A DNA stretch of 64,000 nucleotides from Struthidea cinerea (Eukaryota; Chordata; Aves; Passeriformes; Corcoracidae): positions 630,948-694,947 of the forward strand of contig VZTI01005197.1 of assembly GCA_013397865.1 (NCBI GenBank), read 5' to 3'. This document shows, in pieces, positions 27,801 to 41,841 of the stretch (position 1 is its first letter; each line of letters starts with the position of its first letter). Both the position numbers and the translations under genes were made by a program. The notes under the pieces were generated by a model. The model ran no database searches. It worked only from the letters and a program-made list of their open reading frames with translations, and was not told where the DNA came from.

Positions 27801-30800
27801 ACACTAATTGCGTGCAGAAACATTAATTAGCTCTCCAACAATCTCATGAGGCCAATTATACCATTTCCATTTAAAATACGCAGGAACACCACAGATCAAA
27901 AAGGTTTCATTCATTTAGGGTGCCCAGTATGCGATGGGTGGTTCCGGTTTTTTAGGGTACTCAGCACTTCTTACGCTCAAAACAATTTTCATGGACTTTA
28001 CAGACTACCAGCATCAGACCTACAAGTTATCTAAATTCGCACACATCTTAAGAACTTACTATTGCAACTTAAAACAGTGTTTCACTAGAGCTTTTGTGCA
28101 TATTTTCCCAGGTTTCTGCAAAGGCAAACTACACTATAGTACGAGCTATTACTACATCTAAACATTGTGCTAAGCAACAGCAGTAGGCCAAAATCTTGAT
28201 TCTCACAGGATCCGTCAACAAATGCAAGTTGTGTTTTGATACATTAGTAAGAAGAAAAAAACATCTCTGACAAAGTGACATTCTGAACTCAGCATACAGA
28301 CACAGTCAGCCAAGCTAGTGCCTTCATTCAGCAGCTAACACAGCTTTTTATTATTTGCTTTAAGTAGCATAAAAATGGACAATTTTTGCTATGTGAGAAA
28401 TTCCCAGGAAACAGTGCAATCCAAGTCCATCTCCTGTAAAAAAATTATAAAATATATTCTTAAAGGCATGTCATATTTATTTTATATTATTTACTATTTT
28501 AGAATATCACTACAAATATAAGTAATCAGAATAGCACATCCTGTCAATGAGTTCCTAATTATCTAAATGCTAGTGAAAGTCAGTGGAATACAATTTTTAA
28601 GTACATAAATGAATAAAAGCTTCTACCTTTCCTGACTTAAGTGGACAACCTACAATACTACTAATAAACCTAACTGCTAGGAATGCCTTTGAAAATTTAC
28701 CCAAAAACATGTATTCTTAAACCACCTATATTTCACTGCAAAAGCTACACCAAATCACTAAAGTCTGACCTATGTTAACCTTCACCAACAGGATGCAGAA
28801 GTTTCTGTTTAGTTTTCTACAGGCAAATGATAGTCCTGCAGTTTATTTCACTCCCCCAAATGGTACAGTCTTCTACAACTTCAGCTGAACCCAATTTGAA
28901 ACTGAACAAAGAAGCTTTCCACTTTCCTTTTCCACACTGCACCAGGATAATTTCTCAATCCTCAGTGTTTCACCATTTTAACCATAACAGGAGACTTACA
29001 GAAAAAAAAGTTTTTAAGAGCCTGGAGCCTTGGTAGGTGATAATCTGTGAAGATTTGGGGGAACAAAAGTTTCCTTCCTCCTAGGACAAGCAATTGACTT
29101 TTGCTCTTCCTTTGTGCACGCTTCCAGATCACTGAGTCCATGCTAAGTTTGTGCCACCCAGAAGGCTCCCCAGACCTGGAGTCTCGGCATTTAAGAGTGT
29201 AAACAGCACGTGCCATCCTAACCCTCCAAAGAAGGACAAAACAGGGCACATGCAGGAAGATGCCTTAATTCTATATTAAGCACGGAGGACCAGGGATATA
29301 GGGCTATTACTTGATTTATATGTGCCACACTAGGGTACAGACAGCAAAGGATACATGGCTGTTGGGGCAAAAAATGCCTACTTTCCTACTACGCAAGTTT
29401 GAACACTTCTCTAGAATCAAATAAAAAGTGTTTTCACCTCAGGGTAGTTACTTTTAGCAAACACTGGGTTTCAACTTCCATTCTAGTTTTTCCATGCTAC
29501 ATGTTTTTGTGGGGACTTCTACCATAAAAACAGAAGGAAGATGAAGACTGCAGCTGACTGGTTGGGCCATTTCATTTACCAAATGCACATATTTTTGTGG
29601 GATACCTGTGTGGGACAAATACTAATTTACTCTACGGGCTTGAGATGAAGCATTTTAATGCATTTCTTAATTAGATATTTGAGTTCTCATGCATTTTTTT
29701 GGCAGTATGTTTGAAAGTGTCACAGTTTGAGCATCTAACCTGGCCTCAATTCAGATTTAGAAGCCCGTGGGAAAATCCTGTATTCATTTAATCAAACACA
29801 GAGGAATAGTGTTGGGAAACACAGGAAAAAAGACTCTGTACATATTCCCTGCTGACATTGCTCTAGCTCCCACATATTGACCTGGAGCTGTTTCAAGAAG
29901 ACATCCCTGTTGATGCTTGTTACACAATTAAACCCTTAGAGCTGCTGAATGGAGTGATCAGAATTTCACATATATTGGCTGTTCAGATCAGCCATATGTG
30001 ATACCTGTTGCAGAAGAGCTCAGATTTTATCACGTTAGAGGCCTCTTTTAAAAATGTACCATTATATACCATAAAAATATGCCCACCATAGAAACATACT
30101 AGGGAAGACAATTTCTTAAGCCCTGGAAGAGCATATTTTGACTATATGAGTAATCTCTCTGTATTGTTTTGGACTGGTAAATGGACAGTAATTCCACATG
30201 CACTACTTATGATCACGTTCACACAATACCATACCACCCAGAAGTACAAATCTGGCCTTAAACAGACATGAGAACAGAACTGCATGTATGTGGGAATAGC
30301 CAGGCTTGACAATTTTCAGTTTATGTTGGCTGCAGAGGACTTGAAGATATCTAATGCCAAAGGAATCTTGAGAACCACCCTACAGAACCAGCCATTGCAA
30401 TTGCGGCCACACAATCTAAACCAGCCTTCTGGATGTAACAAGTGAAAAATAAAGGATTCAGAAGAGGTTTTCTTTCAGCTATGGAAGGAACAAATGAAAA
30501 GTGTTTTCTCAGCAAAACTGTGCTTAACAGCTCTACATCAACTGCTTCTTGACTAGTAACTCTTTGCAGAGCTAGCGAAGCACTGATCAAAGGAGTCTGT
30601 CTCCATTGCACTGCAGGTCTTAAGCCTCCCCTTCCAAGGACTGAAATGTGAATGACAATGAGCAGTGTATGTGCAGCTTACAACAGCCAGTAAGCAAAAG
30701 AAATGATTACACTAAATCATCTTAATTTCCACCAAGAAAAATCTGCTACTGCAGAATTCAGCAACTACAGAAGGACTTTCCTCTCACTCCCTCTTGTTCA

Positions 30801-33069
30801 TCCACCTTTGCTAAATCCCTCTAATGATTCTAGGGCTTCATCACAAAAACCCTGTTCATTAGTTCAAATTCTCAATTCTGCGAGTGGCAGTCAGAGAAAA
30901 ACCAAGCGGCAAATTTTTGAGACTTTGCTGTTGAGAAAATGAGTAAAGGCTCTATAAATCAAGATTAACCTTCACCACTTACATGCCTTTTGAATTCGAC
31001 CTATTTGGGATCCAGAATGCTGGTTCAGAAACAGGAGGCTGTGAACCATTTTGTGTCTCAAACATTTTAATTCTAGTTCTTTAGGAAAGGCAAGCCCTAT
31101 ATCAAAGGATAGACTGTAATTTTTCCATGAACTTAGTGCCTCATTACAGGATGTGTAAAAGAAGTCTGGCATTTAGTTATGCTTTGTTTTTAAAGTGGAT
31201 GAAAACAACATGGAGTCTAACCTTCCCAAGAATTCCACTCTGGGCCAACAAAACACTGTATCTTTTTCTGATAGATCATGGTTTCACAAGAATGCTGAAA
31301 TACGAACAAAATAGCAGACACAGAGACTTGAAATTATAATTCTGACTCAGTTAATGGTAAGTGATGGCAATGAAAACACCACTCTCATAAGAGCATCAAA
31401 TTCAACTATTTGGGTACCCAAATCCTCTATTTAAGAACTTCATTCAACACCACTTTTGACCGCACAAGCTACAGAAAAATTTCCATGTTTCAGATGGAGA
31501 ATACCCTTTAAATTCAGTATTTACCATTTTTTAATGCACTTTTTTTGACAAATGACCTGATTTCATTATTTCAATTTATTTGGTTCTATGTTTTCTTTTC
31601 CCTTCTACCAATATTAAGTACAAATTCACCTGCTGGCATTTGAGAATCACTCAGCAATCACAACCCACCACTCTGCAACGCTGATTCACATCTTCTGCGG
31701 TGCCTTCAGAGAGAACAAAATAGCAGTATGTGATCAGCTCAACATTAAAAAACACCAAAACTAAAAAAGCTTACATAAGAAATTTTGTACTGAACTACCC
31801 AGAGGCCTCTCTACTTCACAAAAATCCTGGTTTCATTGCAAATTCAACCTCACTAACAGTGCAAAGTTCCTCTGGTTTTTCTGAAACAGCCAAAGACTGT
31901 TGACTTCAATAATTACTTCTCCAGTCATCAGTGATTCAACTGATTCAACTCAGCATGCCACAACACCAGTTTGTACTTTCCTGCTGTTTCCTAAATGCAT
32001 AACAATTCTAACAGAACCTTTGCAAGAAGTTTGTATTTGCTTATAAAAGATAAAACATCCAACCTCTTCCCCAACATCACTTGGCTAGTAGTTGACACTA
32101 CCATTCCCTCAGTCAGCACCGCTATAATCTGCTCCAGTGAGGGTTGATATACTGGTTTCTAAACTCTAGGACACACTACTGAGAAATCCTGCTGAATAAA
32201 TACCCCATCGTGTACACTTTTCACATAAGGAGCCATGGCAGCTGTTGCATACACGCTGGCTCCTCCTTGGAGATCACATCCCAATCCTCAGCTGGGAGGT
32301 GTCGTGCCAGTTTCCTTGCAGAGAGCCATCTTCTTGTGAGCTTACAGCAGAGCCTACCCGCTGGGCTGCTACAAGACAGAAATGTTTCTCATCTGAAAAG
32401 CAGAAACAGGACATACCAGCTTCCTGAATTTTCACAGCTGAAAAATACTTAGAAAAGTATTTTGTATATTTCTATTAAATTTCTCCAAAACTTTATATGA
32501 GTAATATTCCTCATGGGCTTTAGTTATCATCAGTATTCTATTCAGTGTTTGTAAAATCTAAGAGATAGGATACCTCAGGAATTATGGCTGGTCAGGCACT
32601 AGAAGATGAAACTCTATCTTCTCTGATGGATTGATCTTAAACACAAATACATATTCAGTGGGTAATCAGAACAAAAACTGGTCCATGATACTTAACAGAA
32701 TCTTGATAAGGGATGCCATGCCAAGAAAGAGTGAACATCGTATTTTATATACTTATTTTTATTTGTTTATTTTATTTTTCATGGAAAAGGATGCACGTGT
32801 CACTATTTTATTGCCTCTTAATTTACATACATCATTAAAAAAAATCAAACTATAGGAACTCAAAATAGATCACTGTATTTAGAAATACTCAGTATGTAAG
32901 GAAAATAAATGTCTCACTTATAGCACAAAACTTTGTGGCATACACTGAAGGTTCATCTATGGTATGCACAGAACTGTATTTGCCAACAGTAATTCACAGA
33001 GTACCTGTCAGGGATCAATAGAACAATGAATGTCTGCTGAATCACAACTGCGAACTCACCTCTGGTGAT

Positions 33070-33204
33070 TTTAAAGACTCAGCTAGACAAAAGTCATAGC
33101 TGAGCCCTGATCTAGTGCCAGTAACAATCCAGGTTGGAACAGAAACTGGACTAGATGACCTCCAGAGGCCCCTTCCAGAGGACATTTCTATGATTCGCTG
33201 ATTT
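33070..33204 (+). mobile_element. Short CR1 3' tail
   Basis: It carries the CR1 terminal signature CCTGATCTAGTG, then GGACTAGATGACCTCCAGAG, CCCCTTCCAGAGGAC and the terminal TCTATGATTCGCTGATT repeat. It is a 5'-truncated insertion about 1 kb from the CpG-rich block, inside the presumed first intron of GUCY1B1. Confidence 0.8.
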
Positions 33205-34190
33205 CATGGTACTGTGCAAGGTTACCACATTCTTAACAAATGATTTTATGAAAAAAATATGTCATGGTAACAAAAATCTCACAGTCAAAACTGTCCTTTA
33301 ACTCCAAAAAGTGTATTATGACATCAGCAATATATAATAAAATCAACATTAACACTGACATATTAAAATTGCCCCAAAATAAATGCAACAGGGGGATATA
33401 GAAGGCATCCAGATGAAAGAGGATCACTTCCTCCAAGTTGGATAATCGACTTCTGCCTCATCAAGAAATCATATTAAACCATTTCTTCTGACAACATATT
33501 GCCTAAAGCCTGATGACGCAAGTCTAAAGCTCTGTAAGCTTTTACATCCTTTTAAAATTTGTTGTTGTAGTTTTGCCCAGCTATTAATAGTACTATTTTT
33601 AAGGTAAATAGAATTTTGTTTGCACACTCATTTCAAACTTTTAGTGCAATCTCACAACTGATCAAAGGTTTAAACTGAAGGCAGTCAGCTCATTAGAAAG
33701 ATGCTATACTGTCAGAAAAGCAAGGGTTGGGCACAAGAAATCAGATTCAAGAAATGAAGCCAAAAACCATTCTTTTACTTACATTCTTGCACATATTTCT
33801 CTATAACAATCGGTGACGTTTTTGATTTCAAGCTGAGGACATTACCAAAATCTGAACTAGTTTTAGACAGGGTTTATTAAACAAACACTGTCTCTCAATT
33901 CCTTCAGGGATGCACAGGGATGCAACTGTTGCACGGTTCACCTGGTGGCCTGATGCAAGGATGGGCATCCGTGTTTTCAGGGCGTTTTGCCTGCACATTA
34001 CTTCTGCCACATATTCTGTATAACCGAGGGACCGCGGGGATCAATGCCATCCCCGCTGCGGCTCCTGGAGACCGGGAAAGATGGAACAAGGCGGGTCTCG
34101 GAGGCGTTAAGGGAGGCCGCGAGCGGGACGAGGCGCGGCAGGAGGCGCGCTGGTCTTGTCACGGCTGGGAGCCGCGTCCTGCGTGCCTCC

Positions 34191-34259
34191 GCCGGCCCGC
34201 AGATCTGCGGGTACCGCTGCCGCTGCCGGTGCCGCTGCCAGCCACTGCCGGCCCGCAGA
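34191..34259. repeat. GC-rich direct repeat at gap edge, period about 56
   Basis: GCCGGCCCGCAGA occurs at 34191-34203 and again at 34247-34259, ending exactly where the unknown bases begin. Between them are GCTGCCG-type triplet repeats (GCCGCT/GCCGGT). A perfect 16-base palindrome, CCCGCAGATCTGCGGG, sits at 34196-34211. The second copy stops at the gap, so the array may continue inside it. Confidence 0.7.
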
Positions 34260-34942
34260 NNNNNNNNNNNNNNNNNNNNNNNNNNNNNNNNNNNNNNNNN
34301 NNNNNNNNNNNNNNNNNNNNNNNNNNNNNNNNNNNNNNNNNNNNNNNNNNNNNNNNNNNNNNNNNNNNNNNNNNNNNNNNNNNNNNNNNNNNNNNNNNNN
34401 NNNNNNNNNNNNNNNNNNNNNNNNNNNNNNNNNNNNNNNNNNNNNNNNNNNNNNNNNNNNNNNNNNNNNNNNNNNNNNNNNNNNNNNNNNNNNNNNNNNN
34501 NNNNNNNNNNNNNNNNNNNNNNNNNNNNNNNNNNNNNNNNNNNNNNNNNNNNNNNNNNNNNNNNNNNNNNNNNNNNNNNNNNNNNNNNNNNNNNNNNNNN
34601 NNNNNNNNNNNNNNNNNNNNNNNNNNNNNNNNNNNNNNNNNNNNNNNNNNNNNNNNNNNNNNNNNNNNNNNNNNNNNNNNNNNNNNNNNNNNNNNNNNNN
34701 NNNNNNNNNNNNNNNNNNNNNNNNNNNNNNNNNNNNNNNNNNNNNNNNNNNNNNNNNNNNNNNNNNNNNNNNNNNNNNNNNNNNNNNNNNNNNNNNNNNN
34801 NNNNNNNNNNNNNNNNNNNNNNNNNNNNNNNNNNNNNNNNNNNNNNNNNNNNNNNNNNNNNNNNNNNNNNNNNNNNNNNNNNNNNNNNNNNNNNNNNNNN
34901 NNNNNNNNNNNNNNNNNNNNNNNNNNNNNNNNNNNNNNNNNN
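34260..34942. other. Assembly gap, 683 unknown bases
   Basis: A run of N interrupts the CpG-rich block. It probably hides the GUCY1B1 exon(s) for residues 1-26, since no minus-strand match to that peptide was seen in the 15 kb between the gap and the first visible exon. GC-rich first exons are a common cause of such gaps in bird assemblies. Whether the true gap length is 683 is unknown. Confidence 0.99.
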
Positions 34943-35130
34943 GGGGCCGCGGGCCGGCGGCGTCCGGGACTGTGGGGGCGGCCGCTGCCCGTGCCCGGCG
35001 CGGAGCCGGGGCTTGACCCCTGGGTCGGGCAGGTTCCTGCACGTACCCAGCCTGCACGTAGTGCTCAGGTGGGTGCGTGTAGGGCAACGCGTGCTCGCCC
35101 TGGTGTCACTTCCCTCGCAAGAATGCTTCA

Positions 35131-38100
35131 GTTGTTTCTTGTACCGATGCAACCACTTAACTTCTAGGAAGACGAATGTCCCCAAAAAAGGGAAGAATCT
35201 GAGCGACAAAGTGACGCAGGCATTTCTGCTCCTGTGCATTCATTTCTCAAAGGCCAGTGAAGTTAAAAGCATAATAATGGGTGCTTTCATTGATGGGGTT
35301 TTTTGTGTGTTTTTGAGTCCCTGTCAGGTGTCAATGTGAATAAACACCGCGTTGTGTCAGTAACCTACTGAGTATGGATTCTTAGAGGGTTCTCTAAATA
35401 GGGTATGATCCTTACAACGGGATGTTTTGAGCAGAGACAATATGCCAAGGCCAGTTTGGAAAGAGCACACCGTATCATATGTTATCATATACAAGGAATA
35501 AAAAAAGACAATACAGCACTTGAAAAACCCATACAGTTTAAAGCCCTTTGTATGAGCGAAAGACCTGGCCCCAGTGTATGAAGTAAAAATTCTAAGGAGA
35601 CTACCGATTTTTTTTACTTGTTTAAGAAGAATCAAAATATATTATATTATTAGTTTATCTAGGAGGATAAGGGTACTTAGTGGACTACTGGTGTAGTAGC
35701 TCTTGGGCAGAAGTCTTGCTACATTAAGCCATAAACACTAATCAGTCCAGATGGATTCTAAATGTAGGTGAAATTACAGAATTCAGATCTTAGTAAGATA
35801 GTGCAAAAATAAGTATAAAATTTGAACTGTTCACATAGTTCTTGAAAAAAAAAAAATGAAGCATTGATGTTGGAAATTCCATGTAAATAAGTTAAAAAAT
35901 GGCGGCATGTAAAATCTTTTGAAATTTCAACTACTGCCTGGTGAACTTTTGAATCTATGTTAAGATCTTTTAAAAATTCTAGTAGGTGAGGACACAAGTG
36001 GATAGGCATTAGAAATTTGGCAAAGTCATCTCAGTAGACATTCGAAGAACCGGAGAGGGAAACCCTGCTTTCAGGTCATGTAGGCATAATAATCAATTCT
36101 ATTTAACACAGTCCAAATCTACTGGGGAAACAGATTTTAGATTTCATAAAAGGATGACCAAGAACAAAAGCTTCAATATAACCAGTTAGAATCAGACAAG
36201 TTATATGTTAATTTTGAAGAGAGGAAAGAAAATAGTTAAATAAATTAACCAAACTACTCCAAAATACTTGTTGAATATATCTGTGTAGAAAACTGAACAA
36301 AAACTGAAGAGATGCAAATCCCTAAAAATCTCTTCAATTTTCAGGAAACTGGCAATAGAAATAATGTAATAAATCATACGGTTGGAACCAGACCAAAGGT
36401 TATGCTTTCCTATAGCTAAAGAGGGGTTGTCACGAATTAACTAAGATTTGAACACATCAGGTCACTATCTACTTTTCCTGTTTGGTAGGAAGTAAAGTTT
36501 GGGAAAATGGGAAAATGTATCCTACTATACAAATGTTGTAATTACATCTTTGTGTGCCTACTGCTGGTAGTGAATCTACACTACGAGAAGACCTAAGACA
36601 ACATCTGGGACTTTTGCCCTCCAGTGTTGCTGGAGTCTTCTCCTTCACGCACTTGTAAAACAGTTTTGAGGATACAAATGTCAAGGAACTCCTGGCAGCA
36701 CGTCCCAGGCAGGAAACAAGTTGGCTATATTGAGAATAGGTGTAAAAAAAAATCCCCATTCTTCACAGGTTTCAAGGGAATCCACTTGCTCTGTCTGTAT
36801 ATGGGGTAAGCCCTCATGCTCATCAAGCATTAGAAAGGTTACATGAAGTTATTTTTGGTTATGGTTTTCAGAAGGTAGATTATCCTGGTGATTTTGTGTA
36901 TCTGAGTGACACTTTTTCAAAAGTGCTGATATCTACAAGGGTCAAAATTGCCTTAGACAAATATGAAAGTGCCTTTCTTCTGATTTGGTTCAGGTTCGGT
37001 AGGTTGCGTTTGCAGGGTATTCTTGTGTTTAACCCATTATAATACAAATGGAAGTTCTAGCCAAGGTGTGATTTGTAAAATGTGAAGTGAAAACAGCATG
37101 GGCAGAGAAAAGCAGGCAGTGATTGATTTAGTTTTCTAAAATAGGGATTTTAAAATAATCCTTTTAAAAGTTTGGAAGATGCTGAATTAAAGAATTCAAC
37201 CAAGTGATTTCCTGAGAAGGACAAACCTCCATTCCAGATACCTGCTCAATCAAGATTCAAGGCCCAGTCACGTCAGTATCAGGACTGTTAGGCCACTTGC
37301 ATTATGCACATCACACAAACATTTGGATTGTATCTGATGCACTTCCATAAAGCCTGCAGCTTATTTCACTGTTGCACAAAATCATATTCCCATTTGGGGA
37401 CCCTCATGCACTAGGTATGTGCTGTACATGGTTAAGTGGTGTTTTATTTTAACATGTTTCTTCCTGATTTGAGATGCTGACTTCGTCTGGCAATTCTTGC
37501 TGAGATTCATGAAAGCAAAAAGTAGTATAGGATCCTTCTATGTTGTGTGAAAGGGCAGTTGCTGAGACAGTAGGTTTGGGAAAACCACTAGCTGGCCAAG
37601 AACATCTACCTTCAGCTCAATATGCTTTGTGTTAATACACAAGCACTATAAAACAAAGGAAGTATTTTAATTAGTTGCATTTTTTACTTTGGAGTTTGCT
37701 TTTACAGTTCATTTTGTTACTGAAATCCTGAATAAAAAAGCTGCCTTATATGGTATTGCTGGATTTCACTTACTGAAGATGGAGTACTGACATTGGACTG
37801 AATTATAGGTGTTTTCTAGTTATGGTCTGAGACCTGACATTTGGAATTTTCATAATAATACTTCTTAGATGCAGAAACACCCTCTTAAGTTCATTTCAGC
37901 AAGATGTATTATTTCTATTATTTCTACTATACCACTATACACTGTTCTACTATACCGTTACATTAATTTTTCAGTACTGGTATTGACAAGCTATGATGAA
38001 ACAGCCCTCAATATGTCCATGGTGTTCTGTAATGCAGTAACATGTGTGCATTTGCCAAACTGCTTGCTCTATTGCATCCTCCTGTAAGAGGACTTTAGTC

Positions 38101-41100
38101 TTAGCCATCCAGAGAACACAAAGCGTATGTCCAAATTTTCCTAACGTCATCTGCAATCAGTGGAAATCAGTTCATTTTCACATGCTTGTAGTCCAAAGCC
38201 CCTGGGAATGCCTTTGGCCTTGATATTTCTTTGGCAGGTTTTGTTTGGGCTGAAGAATCAGAAGAGTGGAAATGTATGTCTGAATCCACCCCTTTTCACA
38301 CCCTTGGGAGGCTACGGCATGTATTCCCTTGATTATTTCCCACTACATGCTGCTGTGTGTGCAGGATATACATTTGCTGTAGTGGCACAAAAATCTGTAA
38401 TTTCATACTGCTAAAAAAATGAGAAGCAAGTTTAGCACAGATCTTCAAAGGCCATCTTATAATGGGGTTGCAAAGCAATGTGCTCATTTACATTTATATT
38501 AGGAAACCACTGGCTTGACTTTGCTTTCAGCATCAAAAATCTGCCAAAGCAGATGAGACACACAACTTTATAAGGTTGTTTACTTCATTTCAGATTCTTT
38601 CACAGTTTATTATTTCTTTGACTGGCTTTCCAGCTTCATGTTCCACCCTAACTGCATAATTAACATTCAGATCCTACTGCTTATGCTCAGAAGAGTATGT
38701 ATCTTTAAACTGTTGCATCTGGATGTAGCAAAGGTTCCAGAAGCATTGATTATCTTTCCTCTTTTATTTGTGTTTCAGTATCAGAGCAATGCTCAGTAAC
38801 ATAAGACGGTGACTTTTACTCTCCCTCCATGCTCTGCAGAAAAGGACTGCCAGTGAACACATACAAATGAGATTAGAAAACTTAAAAAAAAGACCCAAAC
38901 CAACAAACCTTAATCTGATTATTTTCTTCCTATGCAGTTGTGAGCAGTCACACAATCAGAGGTGGTTTTAGAAGTCTCAAAAGACTGTTGTGGCACACGC
39001 CTTGCAGACTTTAGAAGCAGAAAAGCAAGTCCTAGCTCTCATTTCAGAAAGTGAAATTTGGTTCCTGCCAAGCTGACTTATGATAAACTGGAACAGAGCT
39101 TTGAAAGCAACTCAGTACCTTGTACACTCCATGGCAAACAGCCACAAAAGTCATTGCTGTTGCAGGAAGCAAATCTCCCACTGCTTTTGCAGAACAATGA
39201 GCAGGCATTAAAAAAATGGTAGCACCTAGAGTGGCCTGCTAGGTTGTAGGATGGGGGAGTTTGAAAAAGTGTCCCCTTGCCAAGATTCAAGAGCAATTCC
39301 CATAATTCTGGTGGCTTTCAGTTGGAAATACTGATTTTGCCCCCTGTACTATTAATTGCAGCTGTTTCTGAAAAGATTGCAAAAGAAAAGGATGGGAGAA
39401 ATAAACTGGGTTTGGGGGAGGTCTGAATTCTGCCTTCACAAGATTTCCCAGGAAGAAGTAGCTCTGTCCCAGGGGCTCAATTATCTGTGCACTTCACTGT
39501 TCTGTCAGTTTCTGTGACTCCCTTTGCTCTGCTTTTGCACAGTAGTTCAGAGAGAAAGAAAGCATCAGCTCCACACTAATTGCACTTCCTCTGACACCAG
39601 CAATGCAATTTTTTTCCAACATCTCCCTGAAATCATATCAGGTCATGCCTGAATGAAATAACATTAGTTGAATTCTTTTGGTATAGCTTTCACTTTAGCT
39701 ATGTCACTGTTAAAATTCAAAGGACCCACTTTTTATTTCAAGGGCCATTTACACTTCTTTGGCAAAGAAACTGCAGCATGATAAAAATGTATCTTCCATA
39801 ACAAAGTGTAAGTGTGAACAGAAATCAGCCACGCAGAATCTTCATGAACTATTAAAATAAAATTTCACATGTAACAAAACTGTTTCTGGACATAGTACTA
39901 AGGTATTTTTATATAAATAGCATTGCATAGTCTGAAAATTTCCACAATATAATACATTATACTACAGAAGACATCAACTTAAAAACAACTCTATTATTTT
40001 CTTCCAAAATGTCCCAGTATTGCATCAGTTAAATTGCCTTCCTTCTGTTTATCTCCACAATTCCTTTTTTTCAATTTAAGTGAAATGATTAGTTAAAAAG
40101 TGAAAGGAATATTTTAGATCTAAGTGAAGAGCTAAATTAAAATAATTGTCCCTTATCAAATACATGTTTATTCAGCAAAAAAAAAAAAATTAGAGGAACA
40201 GCTTCAGTGAGACCTAAATACTTAAATTATGCTTAAAGCTAAATGGACTTACGGGGGCTTTTGTCGAACAGGTCTGAACACAAGTACATTTTAAAGCACT
40301 TTCTTGAATCATTGTCTTAAATATGTGACTAAATCCTATTTACTTCACTGAGAGTCAAGCATGTTGCTTTCTGTGTACACCTAATCACCTTATCAGAATT
40401 CTTCCCTGAAGGTTGACACCACTAAGGAAGGTATCAAGAACCGCCATGATGAACATCCTATCTAATGACAGATTTGTATGGAATTTGGCTTTGAGCATGG
40501 CCATCATCCAGTCCAGCAATAGTTGTCTTCTAGCGACAAAAGGAAATTCCCTCTTAAGAATCCCCTCCATTCAGTAGATTTGAGAAAGAAATCCTTTTCA
40601 TTGAAAAGCCTATTTAACAGAGATGGATAGATTCATACTGACCTCAGTCATTACTGGTTTAATACATAAGCCTACTGAACGTTCAGTTTTCAAATAATGC
40701 CACATTTTTATATCAAGGAGCACCCACATGGCACTGCTAGTAACATCTGGGTATTAGTCTCAATAGAACAGAATTTTCTAACCAATATTGGAAACATATC
40801 AGTCTCCAAGATTCTCATAGTTCTTGTTTCCTTGAAAGTGTTACAAATACATGTGCTTGTATATGTGTGTGTATATATATATACGGTGTGTGCAAGACGT
40901 GTTTATATATAATAGATTTTCTCGTTCCATTTTCTAAGTATCCTGGATGGATATAGTAGACCTCAAGAAGGATTCAATGTTTCAAGTTTTGTTCAAATGC
41001 TCCTTACAGGAAATCTGAATTGAAATATGGTTTTTAAATGTTCTTAATTTTATATTCTTATAGGGACTTTTCTCAAGACTCTGATGGTACATATGTGAGT

Positions 41101-41780
41101 TTATACCAAATACTAGTAGGACAAAATGGTATATTGGGCTTCAGAATGTACCAGTCAAGATCAGAAAATGAAAAAAATAGCACCTTAGTCTAACGTAATT
41201 GTTCCCTGTAAATATTAAGATTAAAAATCTGATTTAGTGGCAAGTGGTTTGAAGAGACTTTAATGGCTCGATATGCCAGACCCCAAGAGCTGAAGAGGTT
41301 AGAATAATAACTAATAATACTTGATACTACTGGGAGTAGTAGTATGTGTGTAAGCTGTGCAGTTCTCCAGCCTGCAGCTGGGATCAAACTACAGCACGGA
41401 GGGCAGATGGATCTACTAGTCAGCGAGGTGGAATCCTGAACTCAGAACTCTTATCTAACTCTATTCTGCCAGTTCCAGAGGCAAAGCCTTTAGAATTCTC
41501 CACTCATATTCCATTATCCACAACACAAAAGCTTGTTCTGTTGTAGTATTAATCTTTGTAAATGTGTTCATATGTGAATCTTTGTAAATGTGTTTGAAAG
41601 CATTTCTGTTCACCTGAAGACTCCCTTGGCAACTTTGGAGTGAGCATGCGATGGGCATCTCCATAACACGTCACACCCACATTGCATCTTTGAATAAGGA
41701 TCAGAGCTTTAAGCTGGTGTGCTTCCATTTCATACAGTGTGACTGGAATTTCATTTCTAAGCAAACATTCCAAAGCATAT
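35131..41780. other. Intergenic region between GUCY1A1 and GUCY1B1
   Basis: About 6.6 kb lies between the presumed beta-1 CpG block and the likely alpha-1 3' end. No gene, RNA gene or mobile element is recognised. It contains a TGTG/TATA run at 40865-40883. Regulatory elements shared by the two genes could lie here, but none can be named from sequence. Confidence 0.7.
41553..41597. repeat. 26-base tandem duplication
   Basis: AATCTTTGTAAATGTGTT occurs at 41553-41570 and 41579-41596 with a period of 26 bases, about 1.7 copies. It lies beyond the likely end of the GUCY1A1 3' UTR. No function is suggested. Confidence 0.85.
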
Positions 41781-41841
41781 TTTATTACACTTCTGTTAAA
41801 ACATTTAAAATTTAAACGTCAACAAAAAGAAAACATTTATT
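41781..41841 (-). terminator. GUCY1A1: Candidate GUCY1A1 poly(A) signals
   Basis: Two AATAAA hexamers on the minus strand (41841-41836 and 41786-41781) lie about 755 and 810 bases after the stop codon, a plausible 3' UTR length. Another AATAAA (42571-42566) is only about 24 bases after the stop. Bases after 41781 on the minus strand are only mildly GT-rich. Which signal is used cannot be told from sequence. Confidence 0.3.

Larger units (their letters stand above)
18803..34259 (-). other. GUCY1B1: GUCY1B1 5' intron(s), at least 15 kb
   Basis: This stretch runs from the first visible beta-1 exon to the assembly gap. I searched the minus strand for the residue 1-26 peptide and did not find it. 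Contents are AT-rich sequence, a modest GC-rich patch at 19680-19910 with no recognised identity, and a CR1 tail at 33070-33204. Small open frames here show no coding support. Confidence 0.7.
33980..35130 (-). promoter_or_regulatory. GUCY1B1: CpG-rich block, probable GUCY1B1 promoter and first exon(s)
   Basis: The only strongly GC- and CpG-rich part of the window flanks the assembly gap. It holds many CG dinucleotides and GC-box motifs (for example GGGGGCGG at about 34973). It sits upstream of the first visible beta-1 exon and downstream of GUCY1A1, where the beta-1 promoter is expected. Assignment to GUCY1B1 is by position. No transcription start or coding exon can be read in the visible flanks. 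Confidence 0.65.

Noticed and set aside
33920..35339. Several apparent open frames of 286-450 codons on both strands
   Set aside because: They exist only because the 683 unknown bases contain no stop. The readable ends show no family resemblance.
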